From: Diphasiastrum complanatum
Taxonomy: Eukaryota; Streptophyta; Lycopodiopsida; Lycopodiales; Lycopodiaceae
Direction of reading: 5' to 3'
DNA length: 64,000 bases
NCBI GenBank assembly: GCA_029204225.1
Contig: CM055099.1
Coordinates: 49,142,014 to 49,206,013, forward strand
The position numbers and the translations under genes were made by a program. Shown here one piece after another: positions 19,908 to 31,838 of this stretch. Under the pieces are notes generated by a model. The model did not search any database. It was not told where the DNA came from and was given only the letters and a program-made list of their open reading frames with translations. Position 1 is the stretch's first letter; each line of letters opens with the position of its first letter.

Positions 19908-20264
19908 TGGTTAGCCTTTGAAAACGTATCAGAGAACACGAGAGATGAAAAACAAAGAATTTCAAAAAACAAACACTCTGACACTCAAGGGATGAAGTGG
20001 AGAAATGAGGACCCAAACACCCTTATATAGTGAAGGGTTCTATTTTTAGTAAGTGCCCCTATAAAAGTTTTGGCCTCTTTTCCAAATACAGTATGTTCTT
20101 GTCTAGGCTCATGAGTAAAAATCCTTGGACATCCACAAATGTAGTAACAGGCATATAAAATGTAACAACGCAAAAGTAATGTCAAAACGTAACCAAATAT
20201 ATTAGAGTAGAGTCAAAACACAACCAACTAATTGTGTTTTCTATTTTCCATTAGATTGAATCCT
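19908..20264. other. Spacer between the two leftward genes
   Basis: Presumed promoter/5' leader of the H3-like gene and 3' region of the next leftward gene. AT-rich, with no clear TATA box that I would defend and no other gene. Confidence 0.4.
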
Positions 20265-21623
20265 TTATTCCCATTGGACTCCTAATGTCCCTGTTTGTAA
20301 AACTGAAACACATTCATGATCTTTTTCGGCTCGTCTCCGTATCTGCAAAACCAGACACAAAGTTAATAATCCTATATTTATTCAACATTACTATTTAAAA
20401 TTTAGGAATCTGATGGAAATTAGGGACTCACATTTTGTCCATTACGAGTGAAGACAAAATCTACTGGCACATCAACAAAAGTCAATCCAAGCATATGCCG
20501 AAGATCTTCTAGGCGGCACTCCTTATTTTTATGAGGGCAAATGTATTTCGTCATGGGGCAAATGTATGGATATCTCCACTTCTTGCTGATTCGTCTCCGC
20601 GTCCAGAGGGTCCCATCGGCCATGACCAAACTTATATCGCCTATAAATGAAACTTAAGGAGCATGTTTGACGTGAAATATGATACCTTATGGTCATTGTT
20701 TCACAAGAGAGCTTACACCTTATTAAATCTCCTTTATGCTCCATTTCCTTTGAATCCCATGCGACAAATATGTTGTCCAACAGTGATGATTCTGTTGCTT
20801 TCCATGCCCACATCGTGTTTGTTTTCCTAAAAGGGACCGCCTTAAATATGGCAACAAATACGGTGATCGGCACAATTGCTAGTGTAGACTCGTTTGGATC
20901 CGAATGTTGGCTTCATATTACCAATAATCTCTTTGAGAAGTTGCCTCTTCGTTAATTCAATAGTTAGTTGGTCAACATATGGCCACTCGTGAGAATTGAT
21001 CGCAGGCTCAGAAGTTGGTGCTAATTTGCCTTGGCCAAAGTTTTTTTTTGGAACTTCGTACATGTGATCGTAAAAGAAAATGCCCATTTTGATCAAGGCA
21101 GAGGATGCCAACCCACCACATATTAGTTCTCCATATTTGGCATGTATGGCGGAGAATTTTCCAGTGAAGGACTTCACGTTTTGCCAGTCGAAGCTATTTG
21201 AAGGAAAGACATCTGCACCAGGCATTAATGCAACATTATTATCCATTACAATGACATAATAATAATTCAAACATAATAGTTAACACAAGAATAAAAGAGG
21301 TGAGACCTACAATGTGATTGTATGGTTCTATCAGCAACAACCACATCCAATAAAATATCTCGACGCATGTATACGTGTTGCACATTTGCAAGGTATTCGC
21401 CGTTCTGGTCGATCTTGAATTCATGGATCCTTCCTTTCCAATGGTAGTCTTGGTTGTTTCGCTTCCTCTTTGCAACCTTGTGAGTTCCTTTGCCCGATGG
21501 TTGCATGTAAACCTAGTCAAAAGTTGAAAATGTATGGGGCACCCAATGCTCATTGGAATCTTTGATGTGTGCAACAATGGAAGCTAGTTGATTCTTGGGC
21601 TTCCTTGATTGAGTAGAGGCCAT
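20265..21623 (-). pseudogene. Unrecognised leftward multi-exon gene, with a stop and a frameshift
   Basis: Model: exon 1 21623-21311, exon 2 21212-20686, exon 3 20630-20432, exon 4 from 20342 to a stop between about 20282 and 20265. Introns 1 and 3 have good GT-AG sites (cat|gtaggt; aat|gtgagt ... tgcag). Intron 2 would be only 55 bases and is doubtful. An in-frame TAG lies just upstream of VYMQPSGKGTHK, and a one-base shift near 20910 is needed to join MKPTF to STLAIVPITVFVAIF. Exon 1 has WKGRIHEFKIDQNGEYLANV, which faintly recalls a BAH domain, but I would not assign it. Exon 3 is Cys/His-containing (YICPMTKYICPHKNKEC). Its function is unknown; the neighbours suggest it belongs to the same element. 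Confidence 0.45.
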
Positions 21624-21727
21624 AATGGATGATGTAACGATAATGTAGGATATACGAAATAGTGTGTAGATCTTCAGATAAGGTGAACCAAAATAAAAAA
21701 AATAAAATATCTATGGAGTATACAGAA

Positions 21728-21729
<2 letters not shown>

Positions 21730-21774
<45 letters not shown>
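21730..21774 (+). repeat. (GA)n microsatellite
   Basis: Uninterrupted GA dinucleotides upstream of the leftward gene 4. This is one of several long GA/CT tracts that mark boundaries in the window. Confidence 0.95.
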
Positions 21775-21776
<2 letters not shown>

Positions 21777-22081
21777 CAAGCTTGTGAACATTCAAAATTT
21801 GAAATAAGGACTAGGCTCACTTAGGATAAGGCTGCTAGTAGATAGACAGGCTAGTTGATGTTAACTTGTAGGCATAGTTATTGCTTTATCTAGGGTTAAT
21901 GTAGGGTTAATGTTAGAGGTGTACTTTCTGGGCCCACACTTGATTTAATCTGCACCATTGAATTTGCCATGTCATATGGACCATTCCCTCTCAGTTGTCA
22001 ATATTCTATTGGGACATGTGTCATCATTAACACTAATTATAATTAGTGAAGAGGCCCTTTTTGAGTCCAAAAAGGGCCCTA

Positions 22082-22250
22082 ATGTGAGGGAGAAGGTACA
22101 ATCCAAGGAGGTGCAACTACATCATGTACCATCATCCGAATGCATAGCTGATATCTTAACCAAGCCATTGTCCAAAAATCCATTTTTTAAGTTAAGATAT
22201 GCTCTTGGAATTGTAGATAGATGTACATTAGATTTGCCAAGTTAGAAGTG
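22082..22250 (+). pseudogene. Ty1/copia RNase H C-terminal fragment
   Basis: The frame reads REKVQSKEVQLHHVPSSECI followed by ADILTKPLSKNPFFKLRYAL. This is the conserved end of copia polyproteins (ADxLTKPL). It stops at 22243-22245, shortly before a purine-rich tract and a TG-starting LTR. Nothing upstream of about 22080 belongs to the element, so it is truncated at its 5' side. Confidence 0.85.
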
Positions 22251-22255
22251 AGGAG

Positions 22256-23112
22256 TGTTGAAAATTGTCACTTCTCACTTGTTATTGTTTATTGTAAATA
22301 AAGATCAATCATTAGAACAATGTTCATGATCTGATTTCACACGTGTGGATCCTGTTCCCACGTGTGAAAGAAAGTACATTTCATACTTTTATATATCTAT
22401 TTTGATTTTGTATCAATCAAGTTAGTGTGAACATGATATGACTAGTTTTTAGTCAAGTCGACTAGTCACCTAGAAATTAGCTTTTCCTTGCATGTGCATG
22501 AGTAAATGCTCCCACATGGCAAGTGGATGTTCACATGTGTTTATAGAGTTCTAGAAGATAAGAGTTGACCATTTTTCTTAAATCCTATTTTGTAGAGAAT
22601 ATTCCTATATTCTAGGAGACTAGCTCTTTGGATTTTAGTCATATTCTAGAAGGTCAACTTTGGATAAGGATCAAGGATGGATCAAATGGATAAATCTGAG
22701 TGATGTGGCACTCTTCACACGTGTGAAGACCTGCTGGACTGTACCAGAATCTTGGATGTACTTGATCCATAGAAGGATCATCATTTTGCTAATGAGATTG
22801 ATGAGACTGTTGCATTCTACACTTTTGTGAGATTTCTAGTCATTAGAATTGTGATTTCTTTGAATGATTGCTATCAAGAACAAAATACTTGTTGTTTCAG
22901 GTGTAGGCCGTACTGTGGACAGTACTCCACACGTGTGAGGCCGCTTTCACTAATTTATGAAGTTCTGATCCATTGCTCTTGCTTAAATCTAAGTGTAGTG
23001 AATCTAGATCAAGATCTAAAGTGTAGAACTTGATAGATCCATTGATTAAGCAACCAATACCTCTCTATGATTGTTAAGTACAATCATTATTGTCCTTTAA
23101 ACTAAAAATTTT
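22256..23112 (+). repeat. Copia 3' LTR and flank with repeated CACGTG palindromes
   Basis: The LTR begins TGTTGAAAATTGTCACTTC straight after the purine tract gaagtgaggag. Its right end is not certain. The segment contains several CACACGTGTG-type palindromes: 22338-22347, 22358-22367, 22723-22738 (a perfect 16-base palindrome) and 22928-22937. These contain the G-box core CACGTG known to bind plant bZIP and bHLH factors. Binding here is inference. Confidence 0.6.
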
Positions 23113-23515
23113 ATCATTGCTTGAGTTGTCATAAAATGCACACGTTGATGAAAATTTTGTAAAGTGCACATGGTGAAGTTAATAAACCATTCAAAAAGTC
23201 AAAGTATGTGTTGATAATGTATCCGCGTTATTGAGAAAGTACCACATATAGAACACCGTGGAGAGCATGAAAAGTATACTGATATAACAACAAAGTATTA
23301 GTGATACTCATTGGAAACATCAAAGTTCTCTACAAAAATATGGTGCAAGCTAACTAAGTTGATCTATGTAAGTAATTGATCCTTAAGTAAGTTGGATAAG
23401 CTAAAGCTAATCGAGTGTTATGCAATTGATCCATCCACCACATATATAACAAATATTACGTACATATAGGTGCTAGCGGCTACACAAGTTAAGATTAGTG
23501 TTGTGCCAATCCAGT
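23113..23515 (+). repeat. Dispersed repeat, inverted partner of 46998-47405
   Basis: Closely matches the reverse complement of 46998-47405 (shared: 'attgcttgagtt', 'acatggtgaagttaat', 'gtgctagcggctacacaag', 'gttgtgccaatccagta'). Both copies end at the same base at the ccaatccagta side. The pair is separated by about 23.5 kb. Non-coding; possibly an LTR or MITE-like remnant. Confidence 0.8.
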
Positions 23516-24596
23516 ATTGGACTAGTGTGACTAAATAACTTAAATAGTGACCAAGTGTCTAGTCATGCCAAATAGGGGCTTAAATACCCAAAGCATATAA
23601 TATAGTTTCAAATAAGAAACTTCAAATATATAGTTGAAATTATTGTAGACCACCCTCTCAATTGTCAACACCATCTATACCCAACTATGAACATGAAATT
23701 TTTTGGATCATTTGCAACTTGAGGCCAGAGCACCATCATGAGTTGTTGTGAAAACTATCAACAAGATTATGCACCTTGTTATCAACACCAAACTAAATCT
23801 TACTTTTGAGTCATTTGATGTAGATTGCACCATATGGGTTGGATCTAGTAAAACATCAATAAGTTGTAGAGTGTAGAGATGTTGCCAACCGTTGAGATCT
23901 CATGGTCTCAAAACAAAGCTACACAAATATAAGGTGATGACTTATGCTAAATAAAGGAACCGTTACGAAGAAATATCTAATGAAGGCCATTCTATTCAAT
24001 GTATATTATCAAAGGTCAACATTATTTACATAAGAAGACTCACCTCTAAGCCAACTAAAGGAAGGACTTGAACGAAGGGCAACTTATGCAGAACAAACGA
24101 ATTTTAAAGACTAAATGAATCAACATATCCTTGACAACTAGATGCAATTGAACAATGTATATTCTTTATCAAGTCTAATTATTTGTGACTTTTCTGACAA
24201 TCACAAATTTACATGTGTAACTATCTAATTAGTTCAAGATGACATGGTAGTTGTACAACTAAACAAACGTACACATATAACTATTATATCAATTTAGATT
24301 AATAAACAGACGGCTGACAAAGGAAACGACACACTCCAAGCCATATGTTATTAAATGCAAGACCTATCAACTAGCTAAGGCTCCTTAAGGCTTTACTCTA
24401 TAAGTCTCTCCTTTCAAACAACTCCAGTGACTATGTCCAAACACAATTGCCGTAAATGGCAATGACAAATACAATGTTCCATTGAATTGGTGTCCATTTA
24501 AGAGATTTCACCTCCACTTAAAAAATCTACATATTGTATATTAGAAGTAGATATCCTCCTCTTGCAAAGACAATTTTGAATAAGATCTTCAGGCTT
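23516..24596. other. No gene recognised
   Basis: AT-rich, short frames only, no recognisable motif. Confidence 0.5.
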
Positions 24597-24995
24597 CTAA
24601 GGAGGAACTATATATTCTCCTTCATTGTTTCCCCAAGGATTTGTCACAAGGTCTTTAGTTGGTATCAATCTATTATAAGCATAGACAAAAGACTTGTTGT
24701 TATTATTCACGCTTTCTAATCTTCTTTTTTGTTGGGATATTGTGCCTTTGCTACCTCCTTTGGGCCACCATAGTAAAATCATATGCTCCTGCATACAAAT
24801 TTCATCTTTCAGAGATGTTGGTATATATGGCACTCGTTCTAGTAATTTGCAATTAGGTCTCTCATTGATTGCAACTACAATATAGTAGCATCCATATCTC
24901 ACATCTAAGAAAATAGATCCATATGATCTTAGATTCAATTTTATAGCTTGTGAGGACGATAAGTTAATTTTTATAATCTCAAAATCATTAATCAC
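24597..24995 (-). CDS. Hypothetical 132-codon frame
   Basis: An open leftward frame of 132 codons containing FLDVRYGCYYIVVAINERP and MILLWWPKGGSKGTISQQKR. I recognise no family. It lies downstream (leftward) of a leftward-facing retroelement primer site at 27143-27154, so it could be the relic of a gag-like protein. It could equally be a chance frame. No splice or promoter evidence. Confidence 0.25.
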   Translation of the reverse strand: MINDFEIIKINLSSSQAIKLNLRSYGSIFLDVRYGCYYIVVAINERPNCKLLERVPYIPTSLKDEICMQEHMILLWWPKGGSKGTISQQKRRLESVNNNNKSFVYAYNRLIPTKDLVTNPWGNNEGEYIVPP

Positions 24996-27160
24996 TACAA
25001 AGGCCTTATTGAAGGTATCTCAAGGAGCATCCCAAGTAGTAAAGTAAAAAAATAAGTTCTTAGCACCATTTTGGAGATATAGGAAGCTATTTGCATGAAT
25101 GCACTATTAGCATTATCATATGTGTGCACCAATATTCAATAGCCTAAAAAATTGCTTATCATGTACCTTAGCCATATGGCCTTTGATCTCTAATAAAAAT
25201 TAGTAATATTAGACATGGAGCACCCTAGACCAACTAGCCATGACCAAGTAACCTATTGGGTATGTATGTCATATAGTATGAAACTTTTTGTGAATATTTT
25301 TTTTTGTTCACATGATATTGAGGGTTGGGTGTACCAACCTCAATAATAGAGGAAAAATAGCTTGTCATGCATATAATAGACATAATAAATATCGAAATTA
25401 TGTCCACCATTCCAAATAGTTGAGGGGAAATCTCGTTAGTTCCACAACAATAATAACACTTAGTTACTTACTTTGCTGTTTGATTTTTCAATGATTGCAA
25501 CTATCTTCCAAAGTCATAACCAATTATACAATGGACTTCACGACTACATAGTGGTTGTCACCACTCATAAAAAAATTATTTGTCATTTATTTTTGTGTTA
25601 GTCATCATGCATCCTCCAGCTCTTTATAGGATGATCACATCAAGTTGTGACATATATCATATTAGCTTATGGAACAAAAATTGGGGTCTCTAAACTCGAC
25701 CTTATCCAATTTTAAATACTCATTATGAAGGTATTTTCCAAGAGATATATTATTCATGTCCCTATGATTATGGATGTTTATACTCCCTCCATATGACAAG
25801 TAACTATTGGATGATTGCCTTTGTTTAAGGTGGTCTTGCTCCTGTTACAACACCTCATGCAGTTATTCGTCATATGACCTCTAGGGATAAGGTGAAACTC
25901 ACTACATACAATAAGCTATCAAATGACAATAGCTCGATGCTTTCCTTCATTTGTACTCAAACAATGACTATCAAAAAGTTCAATTGACAACACCTCATAT
26001 TCATGACAAAATTGCTACTTGTTGCCAAACTTTTTGTATAACCCATGGTGATGGAGGCAATCCATGAGTATTCAATTTAAATCCTTTAGAAGGGCATGTG
26101 CATGAGATAATATGTTGGTCGTAGGCACATCTACTTCATTCAAATGGGTTCTCATGTCTGGTGCCAGTGGAATGGGCACACTTGCTAGTGTAGGGCCCGT
26201 AGCTGTACTTGTCACAATAGGTTGTTCTTGGGCTTTTTCCGCTAATTGTGGACCCTTGTCGTTGTTGTCTAGGGGGGGTAAATCCTTCTAGATATGTCAA
26301 ATAGGTATGAACTGGCGACCTGACCCCTTGATCTGAAATAATTATTTCAGCCCCTTGATCTTGTTGGTTTAGGGACTCTTGGTCTATTGTTGTCTTGGCT
26401 TGTGTATGCTCTTTAGCTCCCTTGTCTTCTCTTGCCGCTCCTTTTCTCGGCGATCCAATTTATTCGAGGATGGCAGGAAGGGGAGGGAGCACAAAAGATG
26501 GCTTTTTTCTAAGCATCTCGTGCATGCGACAACTTTTACTGGGTGCACTAGCGGAAGCTGTGCCCGAATCCCATCAACTGAGGTATTGAAACTTGCATGT
26601 AAAGAGATCCCAGAAGGCCTTGAGGACACCAAGCGATGTACTTAGAGGGATTTTTAGTGACACCCGAACATGAGAGTTGTTGAGAGAAATGCATGAAAGA
26701 TGGAATGACATCATAAGTAGGTCCCACAATATGAGTGTCATCAACAATAGAGGAAAACAAACAAGATGAAAAATCAGCAGAAGAAGTTTGCAATGTCCAA
26801 AAGAGGGATCACCAAGCCTGGTGCCATCAATAGAAGGGATAACCAAGAAATATTCGACAATTTAGACTAATCGATAATAGATTTGTCATAAACAAAATAA
26901 CTTTAGAGAAGCTTGCATATATTTCGACATATTATTGAATTTTCAGGTCTGAATTTTTTTCAGATCTGAAAATTCCTAATTTCTGGCTTCCAATGGTGGC
27001 AAATGCTCCTATCCACTAGTGAATCATTGTAGGACTTCAACCCTCCCCCTTTCTCCTCCAAAAATTTTCCATAAAAATGAAACAAAAAGAGGTTTTTATC
27101 CAATTTCTCTCTCTAGAAAGGGACTTTCTGTCTCTAGAACGAGCTCTGATACCAATCGTC
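24996..27160 (-). mobile_element. Probable degraded leftward LTR-retroelement interior
   Basis: The right end holds a primer-binding site on the minus strand at 27143-27154 (plus strand gctctgatacca). Leftward of it lie only short frames with frequent stops and no clear gag, protease or RT motif. Orientation is inferred from the primer site alone. Confidence 0.4.
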
Positions 27161-27789
27161 ACAAGCAAGACTCTCCAAGCTTGTGAATTCTAGAAGGTCG
27201 ATGTGTAGAATGAACCTCCCCAACTGTAGGTACCCTCTCTATGAGTCTTGCTATTCTTGTCAACTCACAAATGGCATACAACAATGGGTGATCAGTCCAC
27301 CTGGCATGCATGTGATCCGTGACATGTGAATACTGAGTGACTCATAGGGTACCACCCCCATGCCCCGCTAAAGACATGTGACTCGCTTGGTCAACCACAA
27401 TGGGTCAATGATTGTGACACATTAGTCCCATCTCGAGATAGATGTCCACTTTGGTCACTAGCCTTTGCCGATACTTGGCCTCAGGCCTTCTAGTAACTAG
27501 CTATGTCGAGGTCACATGCTAGAGCAAGATCGGGCTCTAACACTTCACCAGGCAGGAAGCATCCTACATCAGATACTAGAAGATTGCCTAGATGGTACTA
27601 TGAAACCATCAAGGATAGTATCAGTTTGGAACATGTAGAGTCCAGTACATAGGGAACTAGGAGATCTGCTAGACTTGAAAAGCAACATGAAAATCATGAT
27701 CAACATTAGACAGGAGGATCATCATAAGAATGTGGATGTATACTTTGCTTACATGGCAACAATGTTGGAAACCAGGGATCCATCTACTT

Positions 27790-27918
27790 TTAGTAGAATT
27801 GGAGCCTACAGAAGAGCAACTTGCAAATATCTTTACCAAAGGAGTTGACAAAGAAAAATTTCAGAAGTTTAGAGAACTTCTAGGGGTAATAGATGGAAAA
27901 GTAAACATTAAGGGAGAG
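27790..27918 (+). pseudogene. Ty1/copia RNase H end and polypurine tract
   Basis: The frame reads ELEPTEEQLANIFTKGVDKE followed by KFQKFRELLGV, the usual C-terminal end of copia pol (A-D/N-I/L-x-T-K). It is followed by the purine tract attaagggagag and then an LTR. Upstream similarity fades above about 27600, so the element is 5'-truncated. Confidence 0.85.
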
Positions 27919-28324
27919 TGTTAGGAATTATTGTTTAATTTGCACCCGTATTGTTAGTTTGGCCATGCCTGCGTGCTATTATAGAGGCCATTTCTATTTA
28001 TAGTAAATTTTAGAGACAACATAGTTATTTCATGCATGTAGGTGGGTGCACTATTACGAGTGTAGAAGTTAATTTTATTGCTTAGTAATTCATTATGGGT
28101 CTTTACCCAAAATAGATAGTAATAATAGCAATTAGCTTTTGGCTTTTCACAAGGCATAGAGAAAGTATTTAAGTAGGCTGGCGCCTCACCATAGATTCAT
28201 TCCATTGTATAGAGCTTTGCTCATTCCTCTATATTCAGAGTTCTCTTAATCTCTTATGTTGATCTTGGTGTGTGTGATATGATTATTTAACTCCTATCTA
28301 GAATTTGTGGATCGAATTTTAACA
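27919..28324 (+). repeat. Copia 3' LTR
   Basis: Starts TGTTAGGAATTATTG and ends TTTTAACA, about 406 bases, with TG...CA ends and inverted TGTTA/TAACA termini. A leader-like TATA/CCATTGTATAGAGC stretch lies near 28200. No second copy is seen in the window. Confidence 0.8.
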
Positions 28325-29576
28325 TACGAGAATAAATAAAATTATGAGTTGAAGCACTGTCCTGAACCACTTCCCATCAAAATAGTTACTTTTGGATTTT
28401 TCGATGTGCCTTTCAAACGAAATAAACCATTATGCAAAAAAGAATAGTACTTAAGGAATATTCACAATCACAATCAATCAGGTTAGTTTCCAATTTCAAT
28501 TATGAATACCTAGCATTGCAATAACTTGAGCTGTGGGTTTCTTCATTATGGACAAAATTTCATTACGTGTCCAAGCTATTGCAAATAAGATAGAACCTTG
28601 CCTTCAGAACCGGGCTCTTAATTTTCTTTTCTGTGAAGGCCAAAATGACTGTTTCATTTTGTTAACTAGCCATCAACTACCTCTGGCTTCTTCTCTTTTT
28701 TCTCCCCCAAATATGGTTATGGTTGGAAGCCAAGGAAAAAACATTAAAAGTTCTATTTTATTTTGGGTTTGGGTTTGGGGATTATAAATTTGAGGGTTTT
28801 AAGGTTTTATACACTGTTGTGGGGGGTTGAATTATGCACTGTCTAGGGAGGACTTTAAAAACTATAAGACACTAATAACGAGCCACCATAAGTTTAATCA
28901 ACCACAAATTGACAAAACCATAAAGTCATGTAAAAACCATGAAACATTACTTTCGTAATAAAACAAAAGATGCCAATTTTTGGAAAGAGATGCAATTTCA
29001 CTAGCATTATAGTTTTCAAAGGATTATTACTCAAAAAAGAGCTATAAGCCTTTATAAAAAACTGTCAAGAATTTTATGATATTGGTGTTTGGGAAAAGAT
29101 GCGAGTTTCACTGGTTCTTCAGCAATTTCACTGGTTTCCCAGTTTTCTAAGGACTATTAAGGACAATACGCCTTTATAAAAGACCGTCAAGAATGATATT
29201 GGTTTTTGGGAAAGATGCTAGTTCCATTCCTATACTTTGTCGGATTTCCTAAACACCAATAAACTAGGGTTTGTGGAGGAAAAATAAGTTTCGATGTTGC
29301 AAACTTAGCAAAATATCATTAGCAAGAGAAAACTAGTTGCTACTAGTAGCTAGTTATTGGAAAGAAATCTATATTCAACACCACTAAAAAGGCATAAAAA
29401 AAATAAAGAAAATATATTAACATCCATGGAGACCAATATGGTCTATGGGACCAGATAAAAAGTCAATACAATTTCGTTGTTTAAAAATTTCATAACATAA
29501 TCGACAAAACTATACCAAATATAGTGACTAAGAAACTATGGATTGAGAGGAATGACTCATTATTGTAGGTAGAGCA
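28325..29576. other. No gene recognised
   Basis: AT-rich. Near 29040-29190 there is a short imperfect internal repeat ('gcctttataaaaaactgtcaagaat' and 'tttgggaaaagatgc'). Short frames only. Confidence 0.5.
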
Positions 29577-30312
29577 CCATCTCAAGGTGGCATTTAGCTC
29601 ATCCCTCCATATGAAAGCGTTAGCATGATGTGCTTTCTTGGATTCCTCTAACTCTTGAGGCCTCCATCATGCTCTAAGAGGCATGCATGCATATAGTTCA
29701 ATCCCACATGGAGTGTGAAGGGCTAAGCGTTTCTAAACACAAGATAGAGCGGCATTTTTTTCCACCTGGCTAAGGTTGCAAACCTCTTTGAACACGAGAT
29801 TGAGTGGCATTTTGCTCCACCCAACTCAGTTTGCAAACATGTCTAGACATTAGATAACGGTGGCATTTAGCTCCACCTCACCTACTCAATCTCAAAGGGT
29901 GGGCCTCATGGCCACATGGGATTATTAGGACCAACGTATTTTGCAATGCCATTGTAATGACAATGGTGGGCTCCCAAGAAATCAAGGCTGAAGGTGCGCA
30001 ATACCACCATATCTTTAAATGCTTTTTATCTTTTCTTCATCCTTAAATGGCTTAGAGCACACCACCATCACTACTACATTGGTGGTACTGAATTCGCTAA
30101 TATGTAATATTACAGTTAGCCCTGGATAAATGTTACCTCTATAAATATGCTAACCTTGTATGATAGTTAGGTTTTTGTGACTCCTAAGGATTTCACAAAT
30201 CGAAAGAGTTAATTGTTATTTGCAAACATAATTTTCTCCCACCGTAAAAACCTAATCTAGGTAAATGTTATTTTACACAAATATGGGGGCAGAAGCATTT
30301 TAAAATCTATCA
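29577..30312 (+). repeat. Dispersed repeat, copy B (direct repeat of 2337-3048)
   Basis: Same orientation and order of landmarks as copy A. It carries about 45 extra bases after 'aatcgaaagagttaa' (about 30212-30255) and lacks part of the internal duplication. The two copies lie about 27 kb apart. Confidence 0.75.
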
Positions 30313-31298
30313 GGATTAGTACATCTATGATTCTACAGTTTTGCTTCAGATTTTTTCTACTGTTCTTACAGTCTGTAGATTATTACTAATCTAATCTACA
30401 CAAGAAACAGGGAACCAGATTGAATCTAATCCTACTGAAATCACTAAAACAACAGAACAATATCTAACTAAGCAAATGGGAATCCTACAGAGTGCTTATT
30501 ACAACTGTCACTCAACACTTGTAATAAAAACTCCTCAGGGAGCCAAGAACAGGGAGGCATAGGATCTAAGTGAAATGGTGGATTAGCCTCCAAGCCCTGC
30601 ACATCTACCTGATACTAATCCCAAACCAAACCTTAAAAGAAGAATCAACAACAATCACATTCATACATCAGTACCCAAACTAAATGCATGAAGATGGAGC
30701 ATGGATAGAAATGCAAGTAGTAGAATCTTCAATTAACAAAGCAACCACATTTCAATACATAACCACATGCTTTGAAAACTCATGGAGGAGGCCTCTATGT
30801 ATACCCATGAGCTGGTGAATCCAATTGTATCACAATTTGAATTCCACCTCTTACAAATTAGTGAATCCCATTCTATAAAGATTTAGGTTCCACCTCTTAC
30901 ATGATAATAGGAGGCCTCTTTATTAAAAAAACATAACTCAAGTTGAGAGAGTCTAAATTACTAGCTCCCACATGGTTATCCATCTTTCGGAAATTACCAT
31001 GGGGCTCAAAAATTGTACATTTTAGCCTAGCACTAATAATTCTCGTGCTCTTAGACTCGGCTCTCAACTTCATCTATAGTAGAAGCCCTTTTGAGTGGAG
31101 AGGTTCTGCATTGAGACCTCGGGCATGGCATCAGCTAACATTATCCTCCCCTATAGTGTGCATCTCCCACTGCATTGCTTCAGCTTCGACATGTGGTTCT
31201 TGGAAAGGCATAGATCAATCTTTGCCTACGTAAAACCAAGAACTTGTTGGTTTCGTTGTTGTGCGTCTTGGAAATTTTTTTAATGTTGCAGTAGCTTA
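30313..31298. other. No gene recognised
   Basis: Short frames without motifs, including a 96-codon frame at 30943-31233 that I cannot link to any family. Confidence 0.5.
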
Positions 31299-31838
31299 TT
31301 AGGATAGCCCTGCGTAACCGAGAGTCTCTTGTTTGTCATTCTCAGCTTTTCTTCTATCAAGAGATTTCTCGTAGCCGACCTTCCTTTCGATGGCATCGAA
31401 TGTGATGAATCTTGTTTTTACGCTCAACAGAATAGGACCTACGTACGACTTTATTCCAAGTATGAATTTGTTTTCATACCACTTCTCGATCATTTGTACG
31501 TACTGACTGGAGGAAAATACGGCTCGAAAATAGAGTCTTGCCAAAATTAGATGCACATCTTCTGTTTGCAAAGGTTGACTGACGTCCAACATTATGGGTG
31601 GTAGCCCCTTATCCCAGTAGCACTCCAATGTCACGAGAAAAGCTATGGATAAGCAATAGGTTGCGCTTTCTCGGACTATAGTATCTGCACTTCCCCTATA
31701 GGCATATCCAAACTTTAGTATCACGACTCGATACTTTTCATGAGATGAGCTTGAGTCAACTCCTGGAATTGTAGGACAATTGACCTGCTGCTTGACTGGT
31801 TTCGTTTTATCCCAAGGGTCTCTTCTCTTTATTGGCAC
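31299..31838 (-). CDS. Hypothetical 179-residue protein
   Basis: One of the longest unbroken frames in the window that is not part of a recognised element. It is leftward, starting at the Met at 31838 (MPIKRRDPWDKTKPV) and ending at 31299. It is mixed in composition, with LTLECYWDKGLPPI-like and VQMIEKWYENKFILGI segments and a basic C-terminus (IERKVGYEKSLDRRKAENDK). No signal peptide or clear membrane segment. I do not recognise the family. The neighbours are retroelement relics, so a gag-like or additional transposon frame is possible. Confidence 0.35.
   Translation of the reverse strand: MPIKRRDPWDKTKPVKQQVNCPTIPGVDSSSSHEKYRVVILKFGYAYRGSADTIVRESATYCLSIAFLVTLECYWDKGLPPIMLDVSQPLQTEDVHLILARLYFRAVFSSSQYVQMIEKWYENKFILGIKSYVGPILLSVKTRFITFDAIERKVGYEKSLDRRKAENDKQETLGYAGLS

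Larger units (their letters stand above)
14271..22080. mobile_element. Candidate DNA transposon carrying a transposase-like gene and a histone H3-like gene
   Basis: Four genes are packed between two unrelated repeats. Two point right (14541-16422, 16688-18159) and two point left (19907-18681, 21623-~20265). Spacing is short, all show plant-type introns or simple exons, and a double palindrome lies at the convergence point. The limits given are the outermost possible ones: loss of repeat similarity near 14270 and the start of a copia fragment near 22082. I searched by eye for terminal inverted repeats and target duplications and found none. Treating the four genes as one element is therefore inference from layout and shared decay (frameshift, stops). 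Confidence 0.55.
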
